Positions 55,547 to 63,755 of a stretch of 64,000 nucleotides of DNA are shown piece after piece (position 1 is the stretch's first letter; each line of letters begins with the position of its first letter). The stretch covers positions 1 to 64,000 of the forward strand of contig CACZBS010000024.1 of assembly GCA_902779455.1 (NCBI GenBank), in the 5' to 3' direction. Origin of the DNA: an uncultured Prevotellaceae bacterium. GTDB taxonomy: Bacteria > Bacteroidota > Bacteroidia > Bacteroidales > Bacteroidaceae. A program made the translations under genes and the position numbers. The notes below the pieces were generated by a model. It did not search any database and was not told where the DNA came from. It saw only the letters and a program-made list of their open reading frames with translations.

Positions 55547-56401
55547 TTACTCAGCAGCGGGAGCCTCCTCCTCAGCGGGGGCAGCCTCCTCAGCGGCGGG
55601 TGCCTCCTGGGCGGGAGCCTCGTCCTTGCGGGCGCGGCGCTGGCGGCGGGGCTTCTCCTCGCCCTCCTCAGCCTCAGCCTGAGCCTCGGCAGCCTTCTCG
55701 TCGGCCTTCTCGGCCTTGCGCTCCTCCAGGCCCTCGGCGATGGCGGCGCAGCAGGCGTTGAGGATCACCTCAACCGAGTCCTTGGCGTCGTCGTTGGCGG
55801 GGATGACGTAGTCGATGTCCTTGGGGTCCGAGTTGGTGTCGACGATGGCGAACACGGGGATACCCAGGCGGTTGGCCTCCTTCACGGCGATGTTCTCCTT
55901 GAGCACGTCGACGACGAACAGGGCGCTGGGCAGACGGGTCAGGTCAGCGATAGAGCCGAGGTTCTTCTCGAGCTTGGCACGCTGGCGGGTGATCTGCAGC
56001 AGCTCGCGCTTCGACAGGTTGCTGAAGGTGCCGTCCTGCATGAGCTTATCGATGTTGGCCATCTTCTTCACTGCCTTGCGGATGGTGGGGAAGTTGGTGA
56101 GCATGCCGCCCGGCCAACGCTCGATGACGTAAGGCATATTAACGCTGGTTGCCTTCTCGGCAATCACTTCTTTAGTCTGTTTTTTAGTACCTACGAAGAG
56201 GATTTTCTTGCCCTGGCGGGCGATGTTCTTCAGGGCCTCGGCGGCGTCGTCGATCTTGACGACGGTCTTGTGGAGGTCGATGATGTGGATACCGTTGCGC
56301 TCGGTGTAGATGTAGGGAGCCATAGCGGGGTTCCACTTACGCTTCAGGTGGCCGAAGTGGCAGCCGGCCTGCAGCAGTTGGTCAAAATTTGTTCTTGCCA
56401 T
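55547..56401 (-). CDS. rpsB: 30S ribosomal protein S2
   Basis: A small-subunit protein recognised from FDQLLQAGCHFGHLKRKWNP, YIYTERNGIHIIDLHKT and IERWPGGMLTNFPTIRKA. The conserved core ends near residue 230. A low-complexity Ala/Glu/Lys tail (EEGEEKPRRQRRARKDEA and on) extends it to 284 residues. It is preceded by rpsI and followed by tsf. Confidence 0.97.
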   Translation of the reverse strand: MARTNFDQLLQAGCHFGHLKRKWNPAMAPYIYTERNGIHIIDLHKTVVKIDDAAEALKNIARQGKKILFVGTKKQTKEVIAEKATSVNMPYVIERWPGGMLTNFPTIRKAVKKMANIDKLMQDGTFSNLSKRELLQITRQRAKLEKNLGSIADLTRLPSALFVVDVLKENIAVKEANRLGIPVFAIVDTNSDPKDIDYVIPANDDAKDSVEVILNACCAAIAEGLEERKAEKADEKAAEAQAEAEEGEEKPRRQRRARKDEAPAQEAPAAEEAAPAEEEAPAAE

Positions 56402-56550
56402 TTTTTCTTGAAATGCTTTTTGTTGTTTACCTTCTTTTTAATTCTTTTTAGAATCAGCCTGTGAGTAATTGACAGACAAGTCTCACGGGTTTAGATACTA
56501 AACGGTTCAGTTTCTTGTTCCGAGGGCCGGACGGCGTCAAGGCTATTGCA

Positions 56551-56582
56551 CCTCTCAGTTCTCCGTTCTCAACTCTCAGTTC
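56551..56582. repeat. Single arm of the TCTCAGTTCTCA-type repeat
   Basis: CCTCTCAGTTCTCCGTTCTC and its continuation match one arm of the pullulanase elements. No reverse-complement partner is visible in the 185-bp gap between rpsI and rpsB. Confidence 0.6.
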
Positions 56583-56586
56583 AAGA

Positions 56587-56973
56587 TTAACGCTTACTGA
56601 ACTGGAAGCGACGACGGGCCTTGGGCTGACCGGGCTTCTTACGCTCAACGGCACGGCTGTCGCGGGTCAGGAAGCCCTGGTCCTTCAGGGTCTTCTTGTC
56701 CTCAGCGTTGATCTTCACCAGTGCGCGCGAGATGGCAAGGCGCAGGGCCTGGCTCTGGCCGGTGAAGCCACCACCGTCGAGGTTGGCCTTGATGTCATAC
56801 TTCTCGGCTACCTCAAGCAGGTTGAGCGGCTGCTTCACCACGTACTGCAGGATAGCTGAGGGGAAATATTCGGTTAAGTCCTTCTTGTTGATCGTGATCT
56901 TGCCAGTGCCTTCCGACATGTAGACGCGAGCAATCGAGCTCTTACGACGACCTAATGCATTAATTACTTCCAT
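56587..56973 (-). CDS. rpsI: 30S ribosomal protein S9
   Basis: A 128-residue protein with NALGRRKSSIARVYMSEG, GGGFTGQSQALRLAISRALV and the basic tail KKPGQPKARRRFQFSKR that reaches the P-site tRNA. It is 23 bases after rplM in the same operon. Confidence 0.98.
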   Translation of the reverse strand: MEVINALGRRKSSIARVYMSEGTGKITINKKDLTEYFPSAILQYVVKQPLNLLEVAEKYDIKANLDGGGFTGQSQALRLAISRALVKINAEDKKTLKDQGFLTRDSRAVERKKPGQPKARRRFQFSKR

Positions 56974-56996
56974 GATAATCCTTTGTTGCTTTAATC

Positions 56997-57458
56997 TTAC
57001 TTGTACTGGTTGATATCGATAGCCTTAGGCTGCTGAGCCTCGTGCTGGTGCTCGGTGCCATCATAGATGTAGAGATTGGTCAGCAGATGACGGCCGAGGG
57101 GGCCTTTGGGCAGCATGCCCTTGACGGCATGACGGAGGATGCGCTCAGCGCCGAAGGGCTTCTTGCGGAGCTCGGCAGGCGTGTTGAAGCGCTGACCGCC
57201 GGGATAGCCAGTATAGCGGGTGTAGACCTTGTCGGTCTCCTTCTTACCGGTGAACTTCACCTTGGCAGCATTGATGATGATGACGTTGTCGCCGCAATCG
57301 ACGTGCGGGGTAAAGCTGGGCTTATACTTGCCACGAATCAGCTTTGCGACCTTCGAAGCCAGTCGGCCGACGACCTGATCGGTAGCATCGACGACGACCC
57401 ACTCCTTTTTGGCTGTCTCCTTGTTGACGGAGACGGTCTTGTAACTTAAAGTGTTCAT
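56997..57458 (-). CDS. rplM: 50S ribosomal protein L13
   Basis: A 153-residue large-subunit assembly protein: VVDATDQVVGRLASKVAKLI, HVDCGDNVIIINAAKVKFTG, KPFGAERILRHAVKGMLPKG and the basic region that follows. It is the first gene of rplM-rpsI-rpsB-tsf. A leader of about 145 nt precedes it. Confidence 0.98.
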   Translation of the reverse strand: MNTLSYKTVSVNKETAKKEWVVVDATDQVVGRLASKVAKLIRGKYKPSFTPHVDCGDNVIIINAAKVKFTGKKETDKVYTRYTGYPGGQRFNTPAELRKKPFGAERILRHAVKGMLPKGPLGRHLLTNLYIYDGTEHQHEAQQPKAIDINQYK

Positions 57459-57618
57459 AATTTACTAAAAAACAGTTTTTTGTTTACTTTATAAAGTTTG
57501 GTTTAATCATGTAGAACGCCGATTCACAAACCACGCTGTCCGGCCAAAGACAGACGCTATTTACACGACGCTCCTGGGGATTCTAAGACTCTCCCCGAAT
57601 AATCGGACTGCAAAGGTA
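57459..57618 (-). promoter_or_regulatory. rplM promoter and structured leader
   Basis: The -7 box TACCTTTG (minus strand) is at 57611-57618. The leader contains a hairpin CGGGGAGAGTCTTAGAATCC (about 57570-57595) and a second fold around TGTCTTTGGCCGGACA (about 57527-57550). Leaders of ribosomal operons often bind one of their own proteins; L13 or S2 are candidates, but this is inference. Confidence 0.45.
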
Positions 57619-57684
57619 CTGCTTTTTCTTCATTTAGCATGCACGACGGCCGATGGCGGACCAAACTTTTAAGTTTATTTAACC

Positions 57685-58497
57685 TTAGAACACGCATGGC
57701 AGGGCCATCAGCTGATACATCAGCGTGCGCGCCAGGCGCTCATGACCGGCGTCGTTGGGGTGCAGCCGGTCGGTGGCGCCGTTGTTGAAATAGACGACGT
57801 GCTCGTCCATCAGGGGGAACAGTCCGCTCAGCGCGGCCCAGTCGACGACGGGCACGGCCCACACGTCGGCTGCCTCGCGCGAAGCCTCGACATAGGCCGA
57901 GATGAACTCGCCGCAGCCGTTGGCATACTCCTCCGTCGGCTGCCAGTTGCGGTCGTTGGGATAGAAGCCGGAGCGGTGGATGGGCGTCAGGACGACGATC
58001 TGCTTCGTCGGATAGAGCCGCTTCACGTGGTCGAGGGCGATGTTGATGCGACCCTTGTAGGTCGAGGCGTCCATCACGGGCGTGCGGCGCAGGCGCTTGA
58101 CGAGCTGCTTGGGCTGTCCGACGGCCGCCTCCACCATCTCCTCGCGCACCTCATACCACTGTCCGATGGGCACGCTGTGGTTGAAGTCGTTGGTGCCGAC
58201 GAAGATGATGATGGCGTCTATGGAGTCGCCGTGCTCCGCATGACACTTGTCGGCCTGGCGCGGGATGTCGTTCCACTGCCGGCCGCTCACGCCGTAGACG
58301 TAGGGTGTGATGTCGAGCCAGTCCTGCAGGAAGCCCCAGTACTTCTTCTTCGAGGCCTTAATCTTTGGGTCGGTGATGGAGTCGCCGAAGTAAGCCACGC
58401 GACGCCCCTGCCAGGGATGCGCCACGAGCGACTGCGCAGTGGCGGGCACGGCCAGCATCAGGCCGAGCAGCGCCGTCAGAATGATTCGCTTTGTCAT
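57685..58497 (-). CDS. SGNH/GDSL-family hydrolase, exported
   Basis: A secreted esterase-like enzyme of 270 residues. The signal peptide is MTKRIILTALLGLMLAVPAT-AQ. The SGNH blocks are VAYFGDSITDP (Ser nucleophile), VSGRQWNDIP (Gly), FVGTNDF (Asn) and DRLHPNDAGHERL (Asp and His). I start at 58497 because the -7 box TACCTTTG lies at 58579-58586. Many such enzymes remove acetyl groups from glycans, but the substrate cannot be told here. It stands alone. Confidence 0.88.
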   Translation of the reverse strand: MTKRIILTALLGLMLAVPATAQSLVAHPWQGRRVAYFGDSITDPKIKASKKKYWGFLQDWLDITPYVYGVSGRQWNDIPRQADKCHAEHGDSIDAIIIFVGTNDFNHSVPIGQWYEVREEMVEAAVGQPKQLVKRLRRTPVMDASTYKGRINIALDHVKRLYPTKQIVVLTPIHRSGFYPNDRNWQPTEEYANGCGEFISAYVEASREAADVWAVPVVDWAALSGLFPLMDEHVVYFNNGATDRLHPNDAGHERLARTLMYQLMALPCVF

Positions 58498-58578
58498 GAT
58501 TCTATATATATTTAATAATGTACGCGATATAAGATGAAATAGGTCATTGACCTCTCCCCCGATTCCGGAAGCCGGCTG

Positions 58579-58586
58579 CAAAGGTA
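58579..58586 (-). promoter_or_regulatory. -7 promoter box of the SGNH gene
   Basis: TACCTTTG on the minus strand, giving a leader of about 80 nt. Confidence 0.5.
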
Positions 58587-58692
58587 CGAAAAAGCGAGAA
58601 AAATGCAAAAGGAAACCGGTTTTTTCTTTTTAAGCCGCCGCAAGCGACATCGCCGAGCCCAATTTACGACCATCACGAACCGTCCGGAAAAC

Positions 58693-58776
58693 TAAAATCT
58701 CAGTGTGACGAATTAAAATCTCAGTGTGATTTTATAAAATCACAGTGTGACGACATAAAATCACACTGCGATTTTA
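58693..58776. repeat. Four-unit 21-nt tandem palindromic array (TAAAATCACAGTGTGA type)
   Basis: Units begin at 58693, 58714, 58735 and 58756, an exact 21-nt period. Units 1-3 read TAAAATC(T/A)CAGTGTGA plus five bases, while unit 4 (TAAAATCACACTGCGATTTT plus A) carries the core inverted. It lies between the divergent SGNH and transposase genes. The rest of the 497-bp gap holds only the two promoters and a C-rich stretch near 58790-58850. Confidence 0.88.
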
Positions 58777-58908
58777 GTTTCACGCCCTCTTTCTGCCCAT
58801 TCCGTACGCACCGCCCCACCCTCTCATTCGCCCCCGCCGCCGCCCGTCAGAATCATGCCCCGCGACAAACAAAACGCGCTTTTGTTTGTTCATCTTCCGG
58901 ATTTTTAT

Positions 58909-58916
58909 TATATTTG
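58909..58916 (+). promoter_or_regulatory. -7 promoter box of the RAYT transposase gene
   Basis: TATATTTG fits TAnnTTTG and covers an in-frame TTG at 58914, which rules that codon out as the start. Confidence 0.5.
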
Positions 58917-58994
58917 CAGGCGAAACGCCTAAAGGAGCATGGCCGCCACGGCCTCGACCTCTACGGGCCGAGCCCAGAGGAGCGCGAGACGGTC

Positions 58995-60101
58995 ATGCAA
59001 GGACAAATCATCATGGAGGAGCACGAGAGATGGCAATGGCAGGAGCCGGGGACGGCATGGAAAGGGGCCGGACTGTATCACATCACGCTGACCGCCACCG
59101 ACCGCCGGCCGGTGCTGGGCCTGCTCGACATGCCCGAGGCTGACCCGACGAAGGCCATCGTGCGCCGCACGGCGCTGGGCGATGCGCTGGTGGACTGTCT
59201 GCTGTCCATACCGTCGCATCATCCCGAGGTGAGGGTGCTGCATTTCTGCCTGATGCCTGACCACCTGCATGCCGTGCTCTATGTGCAGCGCACCATGCCC
59301 CAAGGCATCCGGGCCTTGGTGAGAGGCTTCTGGCAGGCAGTCAAGAAGCTGGGCCGGGCCTGGACAGCAGGCCAGCAGCAAGGGCAGGCCTATGCGGCGC
59401 CTTCTTCCATTCCCCCGAATGCCATTCGGGGGCTGAAGGACGATAGCGCCCGGCTGACGGCCGCAGCCGTCTCGCTGCGCCAAGCGCTGGGCGATGAGGC
59501 CTATTACGGCCTGGAGCCCGTCTTCCGCGAGATGCCCTTCATCCGCCCCATGACGCGCTATTCTCAGCTGCAGACCGCGATCCGCTATATCGACATGAAT
59601 CCCCAGCGGCTGGCCACGAAGCGGCTCCGGCCGGGCCTCTTCCGCGTGCAGAAAGGCATCGCGGTCGGCGGCCGATCGTATGACGGCGTGGGCAATGCGA
59701 CCCTGCTGATGAGGGAGCGCTTCGCCACCGTCCATGTGCGCCAGCAGATGGTGAAGCAGGCCGAGCAAGGCAACAGCACACCCCTGCGCAACTATATGAA
59801 CTCATGCGTGCTCCAGGCCCGCGAGGGCGTCGTGATGGTCTCGCCCTTCATCTCGACTCAGGAGAAGCAGGTGCAGCAAGTGCTGCAGAGGGAGCAGAAG
59901 CCCCTCATCCTGCTCTCGGCCGACGGCTTCCGCGACTACTACAAGCCTGCCGACGTGCTGTTCGACGCCTGCGCCGCGGGGCGTCTGCTCATACTGAGCC
60001 CCTGGCCCTACGACGACGGGCGGCGCCACATCAGCCGTGCCGACTGCGTGGCCCTCAACGCCATGGCCGAAGAAATCTGCAACGATCTCAACAACGAATA
60101 A
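58995..60101 (+). CDS. REP-associated tyrosine transposase (RAYT) with C-terminal extension
   Basis: A single-strand transposase-like protein of the IS200/Y1 group. The N-terminal fold shows GLYHITLTATDRRPVLG, the HUH metal-binding motif FCLMPDHLHAVLYV, and a candidate catalytic Tyr in TAIRYIDMNPQR. The second half (about residues 240-368) has GVVMVSPFISTQEKQVQQVL, PLILLSADGFRDYYKPADVL and FDACAAGRLLILSPWPY. I recall this domain beside RAYTs of Bacteroidetes and suggest a Rossmann-like fold. No flanking IS ends are visible, which fits domesticated RAYTs that act on dispersed palindromes. The exact start is uncertain (58995 or 59013). A composite palindrome follows the stop by 22 bases. Confidence 0.85.
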   Translation: MQGQIIMEEHERWQWQEPGTAWKGAGLYHITLTATDRRPVLGLLDMPEADPTKAIVRRTALGDALVDCLLSIPSHHPEVRVLHFCLMPDHLHAVLYVQRTMPQGIRALVRGFWQAVKKLGRAWTAGQQQGQAYAAPSSIPPNAIRGLKDDSARLTAAAVSLRQALGDEAYYGLEPVFREMPFIRPMTRYSQLQTAIRYIDMNPQRLATKRLRPGLFRVQKGIAVGGRSYDGVGNATLLMRERFATVHVRQQMVKQAEQGNSTPLRNYMNSCVLQAREGVVMVSPFISTQEKQVQQVLQREQKPLILLSADGFRDYYKPADVLFDACAAGRLLILSPWPYDDGRRHISRADCVALNAMAEEICNDLNNE

Positions 60102-60123
60102 ATAGATGAAATACTTATGTTCA

Positions 60124-60250
60124 GGGAGTTTAGGAGTTTAGGAGTTTTCGCGGCTTTCAGCCGCTGGAGTTCAGACGTTAGTCCATACCCATCGCCATCA
60201 GCGATGAGACTATCGTCTAAACTCCTATACTCCTAAACTCCTAAACTCCC
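60124..60250. repeat. Composite inverted repeat built from TAGGAGTT units
   Basis: Arms 60124-60145 (GGGAGTTTAGGAGTTTAGGA plus two bases) and 60229-60250 are exact reverse complements and internally iterate TTTAGGAG. Between them lie two small hairpins, GCGGCTTTCAGCCGC (60150-60164) and ATCGCCATCAGCGAT (60191-60205), so the whole can fold as a branched structure. It sits between the RAYT stop and the dinB start. Confidence 0.88.
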
Positions 60251-60271
60251 ATAATCTAAACTCCTAAAAAG

Positions 60272-60346
60272 ATGGCTGCCCTCCGACGCATCATACATAT
60301 CGACATGGATTATCAGAACCAAAGATATATCATATCAATTGTGTAA
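60272..60346 (+). pseudogene. dinB: dinB 5' fragment, cut by the RIT element
   Basis: Thirteen codons of DNA polymerase IV (MAALRRIIHIDMD) run into element sequence and stop after 24 codons. The fragment contains the first catalytic aspartate (first D of HIDMD). The rest of the gene resumes at 63752. Joining 60309 to 63757 restores the frame as [10 protein letters not shown]. Confidence 0.9.
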
Positions 60347-60392
60347 GTTGTTGAGTTTTAAATTATTTATTAGTCCTTAGTTCTGATAATAT
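60307..60392 (+). repeat. Left end of the RIT element
   Basis: Outer GGATTATCAGAACCAA begins at 60307 and inner TAGTTCTGATAATAT ends at 60392, an 86-bp span. The right end (63642-63727) has the same two motifs, in reverse orientation, over the same 86 bp. The first few bases may belong to dinB. Confidence 0.85.
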
Positions 60393-60413
60393 ATTAGAAT
60401 CACTTTTTTTCTT

Positions 60414-60421
60414 TAAATTTG
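60414..60421 (+). promoter_or_regulatory. -7 promoter box of the RIT operon
   Basis: TAAATTTG fits TAnnTTTG. It overlaps an in-frame TTG at 60419 and so favours the ATG at 60449 as first start. Confidence 0.5.
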
Positions 60422-60448
60422 TCTCGTCTAATCAACAAACAGTTAATT

Positions 60449-61666
60449 ATGAATGTAGAGAATTTAAAGAAATCGTATCCAGATTTGTTAGCTTATATGA
60501 AAGCTAATGGATACTCTGTTAATTATGTTCGTCACATAAAGACGAGCATAATGCGTGTTTTAGCAGAATGTGCTATCCCGGAAATTAACTCTTATGACGA
60601 TTATTTCCTAGTACTTCAACGTAAGTTTTCTGGTAATCAACTAAGAGGAGCCATTAATACTCTTAGTGTGATAAGGCAGTTTGACTTATATGGAGAGTAC
60701 CCTGATTCATCCCGTCATTACGGCTTTTTGAAAAGGAACAACAAATACTCGAAACTATGTTCTGAGTTCAAACAAGTAATTGATAATTATATGCACTTAA
60801 ACACATATGATGAAAGGAGTGCAAATAACATCAAACTTACGACAATAAATTTTCTTTATTACCTTCAAGAAAAGGGATATTCTTCTATGGATAATATAGA
60901 AGAAAAGCATGTGTTATCATATTTTTACGACAAGGGAAAAGTAATACGTGGAGTTAGACTTCTTCAAAGTATCAAGACAGTCTTAAAGATGCAACCAGAT
61001 GATACTTCTAAAAAATACGAAGTTTTTGTCAGCAAGTTACCGAAGATGGTTAAACACAAAAGGTGTTATCCTGCTTTAGAGCAGAATGAGGTTACGATGA
61101 TAAAAACAGCCCTTGATACCTACAATCCAAACATCAGCTTACGTGAAAAGGCTATAACCACACTTGCACTCCAAACGGGCATCAGGGCATGTGACATATC
61201 AAAGCTAACATTCAGTAATATCGATTGGAACAAGGATTTATTGACATTCACACAATCCAAAACTGGAATCGAAGTAACATTACCACTATTACCAGATGTT
61301 GGTAATGCTATTTTTGAATATATTACTACTGAGCGGCCGCAATCAGAACAGCCATTTCTATTTCTAACAGAGACGGGGACTCCTCGCCAGTTGAGACCGG
61401 CTCAGATTTCTTCAATCGCAGCAAAATTTATGGTCAAAGCTGGCGTACGTGTAAATGGTGGGAAAAAAGGCATACATCTATATCGGCATAACCTTGCAAT
61501 ATCATTATTGAACAATAATCATCCTACACCTGTCATCATGAAGGTTCTCGGCCACACATGCGCAGAAGCTATGGAAGGATATCTCGAGACCGATTACCAA
61601 AGACTCAAAGCATGTGCTCTATCCATTGAGCCTTTCTCTAAATATTGGAAGGAGGTCATGCTATGA
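60449..61666 (+). CDS. Tyrosine recombinase, first of the RIT trio
   Basis: A phage-integrase-family recombinase of 405 residues. An N-terminal core-binding region (about 100-190) is followed by the catalytic domain with Arg in QTGIRACDIS, Lys in QSKTG, HLYRH, LGHT and the nucleophile Tyr in MEGYLETDY. All catalytic positions appear intact. It is AT-rich, unlike the flanking genes. Its stop overlaps the next start (ATGA). It should act with its two partners on the element ends; the division of labour in RIT elements is not well known. Confidence 0.9.
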   Translation: MNVENLKKSYPDLLAYMKANGYSVNYVRHIKTSIMRVLAECAIPEINSYDDYFLVLQRKFSGNQLRGAINTLSVIRQFDLYGEYPDSSRHYGFLKRNNKYSKLCSEFKQVIDNYMHLNTYDERSANNIKLTTINFLYYLQEKGYSSMDNIEEKHVLSYFYDKGKVIRGVRLLQSIKTVLKMQPDDTSKKYEVFVSKLPKMVKHKRCYPALEQNEVTMIKTALDTYNPNISLREKAITTLALQTGIRACDISKLTFSNIDWNKDLLTFTQSKTGIEVTLPLLPDVGNAIFEYITTERPQSEQPFLFLTETGTPRQLRPAQISSIAAKFMVKAGVRVNGGKKGIHLYRHNLAISLLNNNHPTPVIMKVLGHTCAEAMEGYLETDYQRLKACALSIEPFSKYWKEVML

Positions 61667-62622
61667 AAAATCCAATGACATTTAAGAAGATGTTAGATGA
61701 GTACCTATCATACAGGAAAGAATGTGGATTGGCAACTTACCCAACAGTTCAATTGGTAGTTTTTTATCATCATACCATAAGGAAATGGCCGGAGGACTCT
61801 TATCTAACACAACAAATGGTTGACTGGTGGGCTCAAAAAAGGGAAGGTGAAAACACTTGGAATAGTACCCGTTCACGCGTTTTTCCACTAATCGCTTTTA
61901 TTAAATGGACAAATTCAAGAGGATGGACTTCTTTGTCTGTTCCAACATTACCACCTCCTGTAAAAAGCAGTTATGTACCTCACGCATTTACTCAAGCAGA
62001 AATCTGCAATTTATTGAAGTCATGCAATGAATATTATGCAAGAAAGAGAGATTCGAAATCATTCCATATGATTAAATTGGAATTTCCCGTGATGATACTA
62101 TTAATGTATAGTTCAGGGATGCGTACCACCGAAGTACGCCTGTTAAGGACTGAGGATGTGAATTTATCTACAGGTGTTGTGAGAATCAGACATACAAAGG
62201 GCTACGGGGAGCATACTATCGTATTGCACGACTCCGCTCTAGAAATGCTTCGGGCCTATGATATGAAAATAGAATGTTTTATCCCCAATCGTTCAGTTTT
62301 CTTTCCAACAGAACAGGATACGTGTCGTGATAGAACAACACTCACATACCATTGGAGAAAATTATGGAAAATCAAAAATGAAGGTAGTACACGCCCATAT
62401 GATCTCCGTCATGGATATGCAACAGCCAATATTATGAGCTGGGATACAGGTGGATCTATAAGCGATAAATTAGTCGCTTTAAGCAAAAGCATGGGTCATA
62501 GTACTATAGTCTCTACACTTTACTATTTCAGTTTGGTTCCTGGCTATGCTAATAAAATAGAAAAACTGCTGGGAGAAGATTTTAAAAACATAATTCCCAA
62601 ATTCCCACAAGATGAAGAATAA
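61663..62622 (+). CDS. Tyrosine recombinase, second of the RIT trio
   Basis: A 319-residue recombinase: Arg in SSGMRTTEVRLL, Lys in RHTKGYGEH, YDLRHGYA, MGHST and Tyr in STLYYFSLV. The start at 61663 has a GGAGG sequence 8 bases upstream, unusual here and in keeping with foreign origin. It overlaps the first gene by 4 bases and the third by 11, so translation is probably coupled. Confidence 0.9.
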   Translation: MKNPMTFKKMLDEYLSYRKECGLATYPTVQLVVFYHHTIRKWPEDSYLTQQMVDWWAQKREGENTWNSTRSRVFPLIAFIKWTNSRGWTSLSVPTLPPPVKSSYVPHAFTQAEICNLLKSCNEYYARKRDSKSFHMIKLEFPVMILLMYSSGMRTTEVRLLRTEDVNLSTGVVRIRHTKGYGEHTIVLHDSALEMLRAYDMKIECFIPNRSVFFPTEQDTCRDRTTLTYHWRKLWKIKNEGSTRPYDLRHGYATANIMSWDTGGSISDKLVALSKSMGHSTIVSTLYYFSLVPGYANKIEKLLGEDFKNIIPKFPQDEE

Positions 62623-63637
62623 CACCGAATCGACAACCATTGCAAGTTATATAACAGAATGGTTGAATAAATGCGAAACGACCCGTAGTTCTCACACTGT
62701 ACGTGCTTATGAATGTACATTGGAAAGTTACTCGCTATTCTTAGAAAATGTGTTGAAGTTTAGCCCATCTAGCTTTACTGCTGCAAAATGTCTTTCTAGA
62801 GAGTGCATAGAAAAATGGATGACTCACATTTATAAAACCAATGGGTGTTCTGCTAAGACGTGTAATGCTAGGCTTGCCTCTTTAAGATCCTTCTTGAAAT
62901 TCCTCTCGACTAAAGATATCAGATATAAATACCTCCATCTTGACTCCCTGAATATCCAGCAATATAAGGTAATTAAAACCAGATTTACAGGAATGACAGA
63001 AAATGCAATAAAAGCTCTCCTTAGAGAACCTGATTTGCAGACAGATAAGGGCATCCGAGATTCGACCCTCATGACGCTCCTTTATGTTACTGCAGCTCGT
63101 ATCCATGAATTGTTATCCATCAAATTGATAGACATACATATGAGAAAGCCCTATTCTGCCACAGTGATTGGCAAGGGCAATATTCCTAGGACGCTGTATA
63201 TTCCCGAAGAATTCGTAGAGAACCTGAAAATATACATAAAACGATTCCACAGAAATAGTCCAAAGGACGCTTATATGTTTTATTCTCCCATAAAAGGCGT
63301 TGGTTTCCCTTTGACAGCAGAGAGTGTAAATAAATGCTTGAAAAAATATGCAAAAACAGCTAAAATGAAATGTCCTGATGTGCCAGAAACCGTTCATGCC
63401 CATCAGTTCCGCCATGCGATGGCAACTCATTGGCTTAACGCAGGGTTTAATCTTGCCGATGTTTCTCAAATGCTTGGTCATACGAATATAGAAACAACTA
63501 TGATTTACCTGGATATTACATTAGACACCGTCAAAAAGGCCATGATTGAAACTGCCCAAAGCAATATCAATGGAGTAACTTGTCTATGGAAAAAACAAAA
63601 GAATGCTCAGAAGCTATCTCTTTTGTTTAAACGATAA
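62612..63637 (+). CDS. Tyrosine recombinase, third of the RIT trio
   Basis: A 341-residue recombinase with a clear SAM-like N-terminal DNA-binding domain (about 10-100, SSHTVRAYECTLESYSLFLE). The catalytic domain has Arg in VTAARIHELLSI, Lys in VIGKGN, HAHQFRHAMATHWL, MLGHTNIETT and the nucleophile Tyr in MIYLDIT. It most resembles XerC/D-type integrases of the three. A short C-terminal extension follows the Tyr. Confidence 0.92.
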   Translation: MKNNTESTTIASYITEWLNKCETTRSSHTVRAYECTLESYSLFLENVLKFSPSSFTAAKCLSRECIEKWMTHIYKTNGCSAKTCNARLASLRSFLKFLSTKDIRYKYLHLDSLNIQQYKVIKTRFTGMTENAIKALLREPDLQTDKGIRDSTLMTLLYVTAARIHELLSIKLIDIHMRKPYSATVIGKGNIPRTLYIPEEFVENLKIYIKRFHRNSPKDAYMFYSPIKGVGFPLTAESVNKCLKKYAKTAKMKCPDVPETVHAHQFRHAMATHWLNAGFNLADVSQMLGHTNIETTMIYLDITLDTVKKAMIETAQSNINGVTCLWKKQKNAQKLSLLFKR

Positions 63638-63641
63638 GAAA

Positions 63642-63755
63642 ATATTATCAGAACTAGGTAATACCTGCTTTTTTGGAAATCAGACATTTACATTTATAGC
63701 ATGGTAAATACTTGGTTCTGATAATCCATATTATCAGAAAGTTTTGATAATATGG
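63642..63755 (-). repeat. Right end of the RIT element
   Basis: ATATTATCAGAACTA begins at 63642 and TTGGTTCTGATAATCC ends at 63727, mirroring the left end over the same 86 bp. A further dyad, CCATATTATCA and TGATAATATGG around an 8-nt spacer (63726-63755), looks like a recombinase core site with two inverted half-sites. Confidence 0.8.

Noticed and set aside
58693-58776. CRISPR array
   Set aside because: Units are contiguous with no unique spacers, only four units long, and no cas genes are present; the same holds for the other three arrays.
58914-58941. TTG at 58914 or ATG at 58939 as the RAYT start
   Set aside because: The TTG is inside the -7 box and the ATG at 58939 is out of frame.
60419-60421. 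TTG start for the first recombinase
   Set aside because: It overlaps the TAAATTTG promoter box, so it would lie upstream of the transcript; ATG at 60449 is better.
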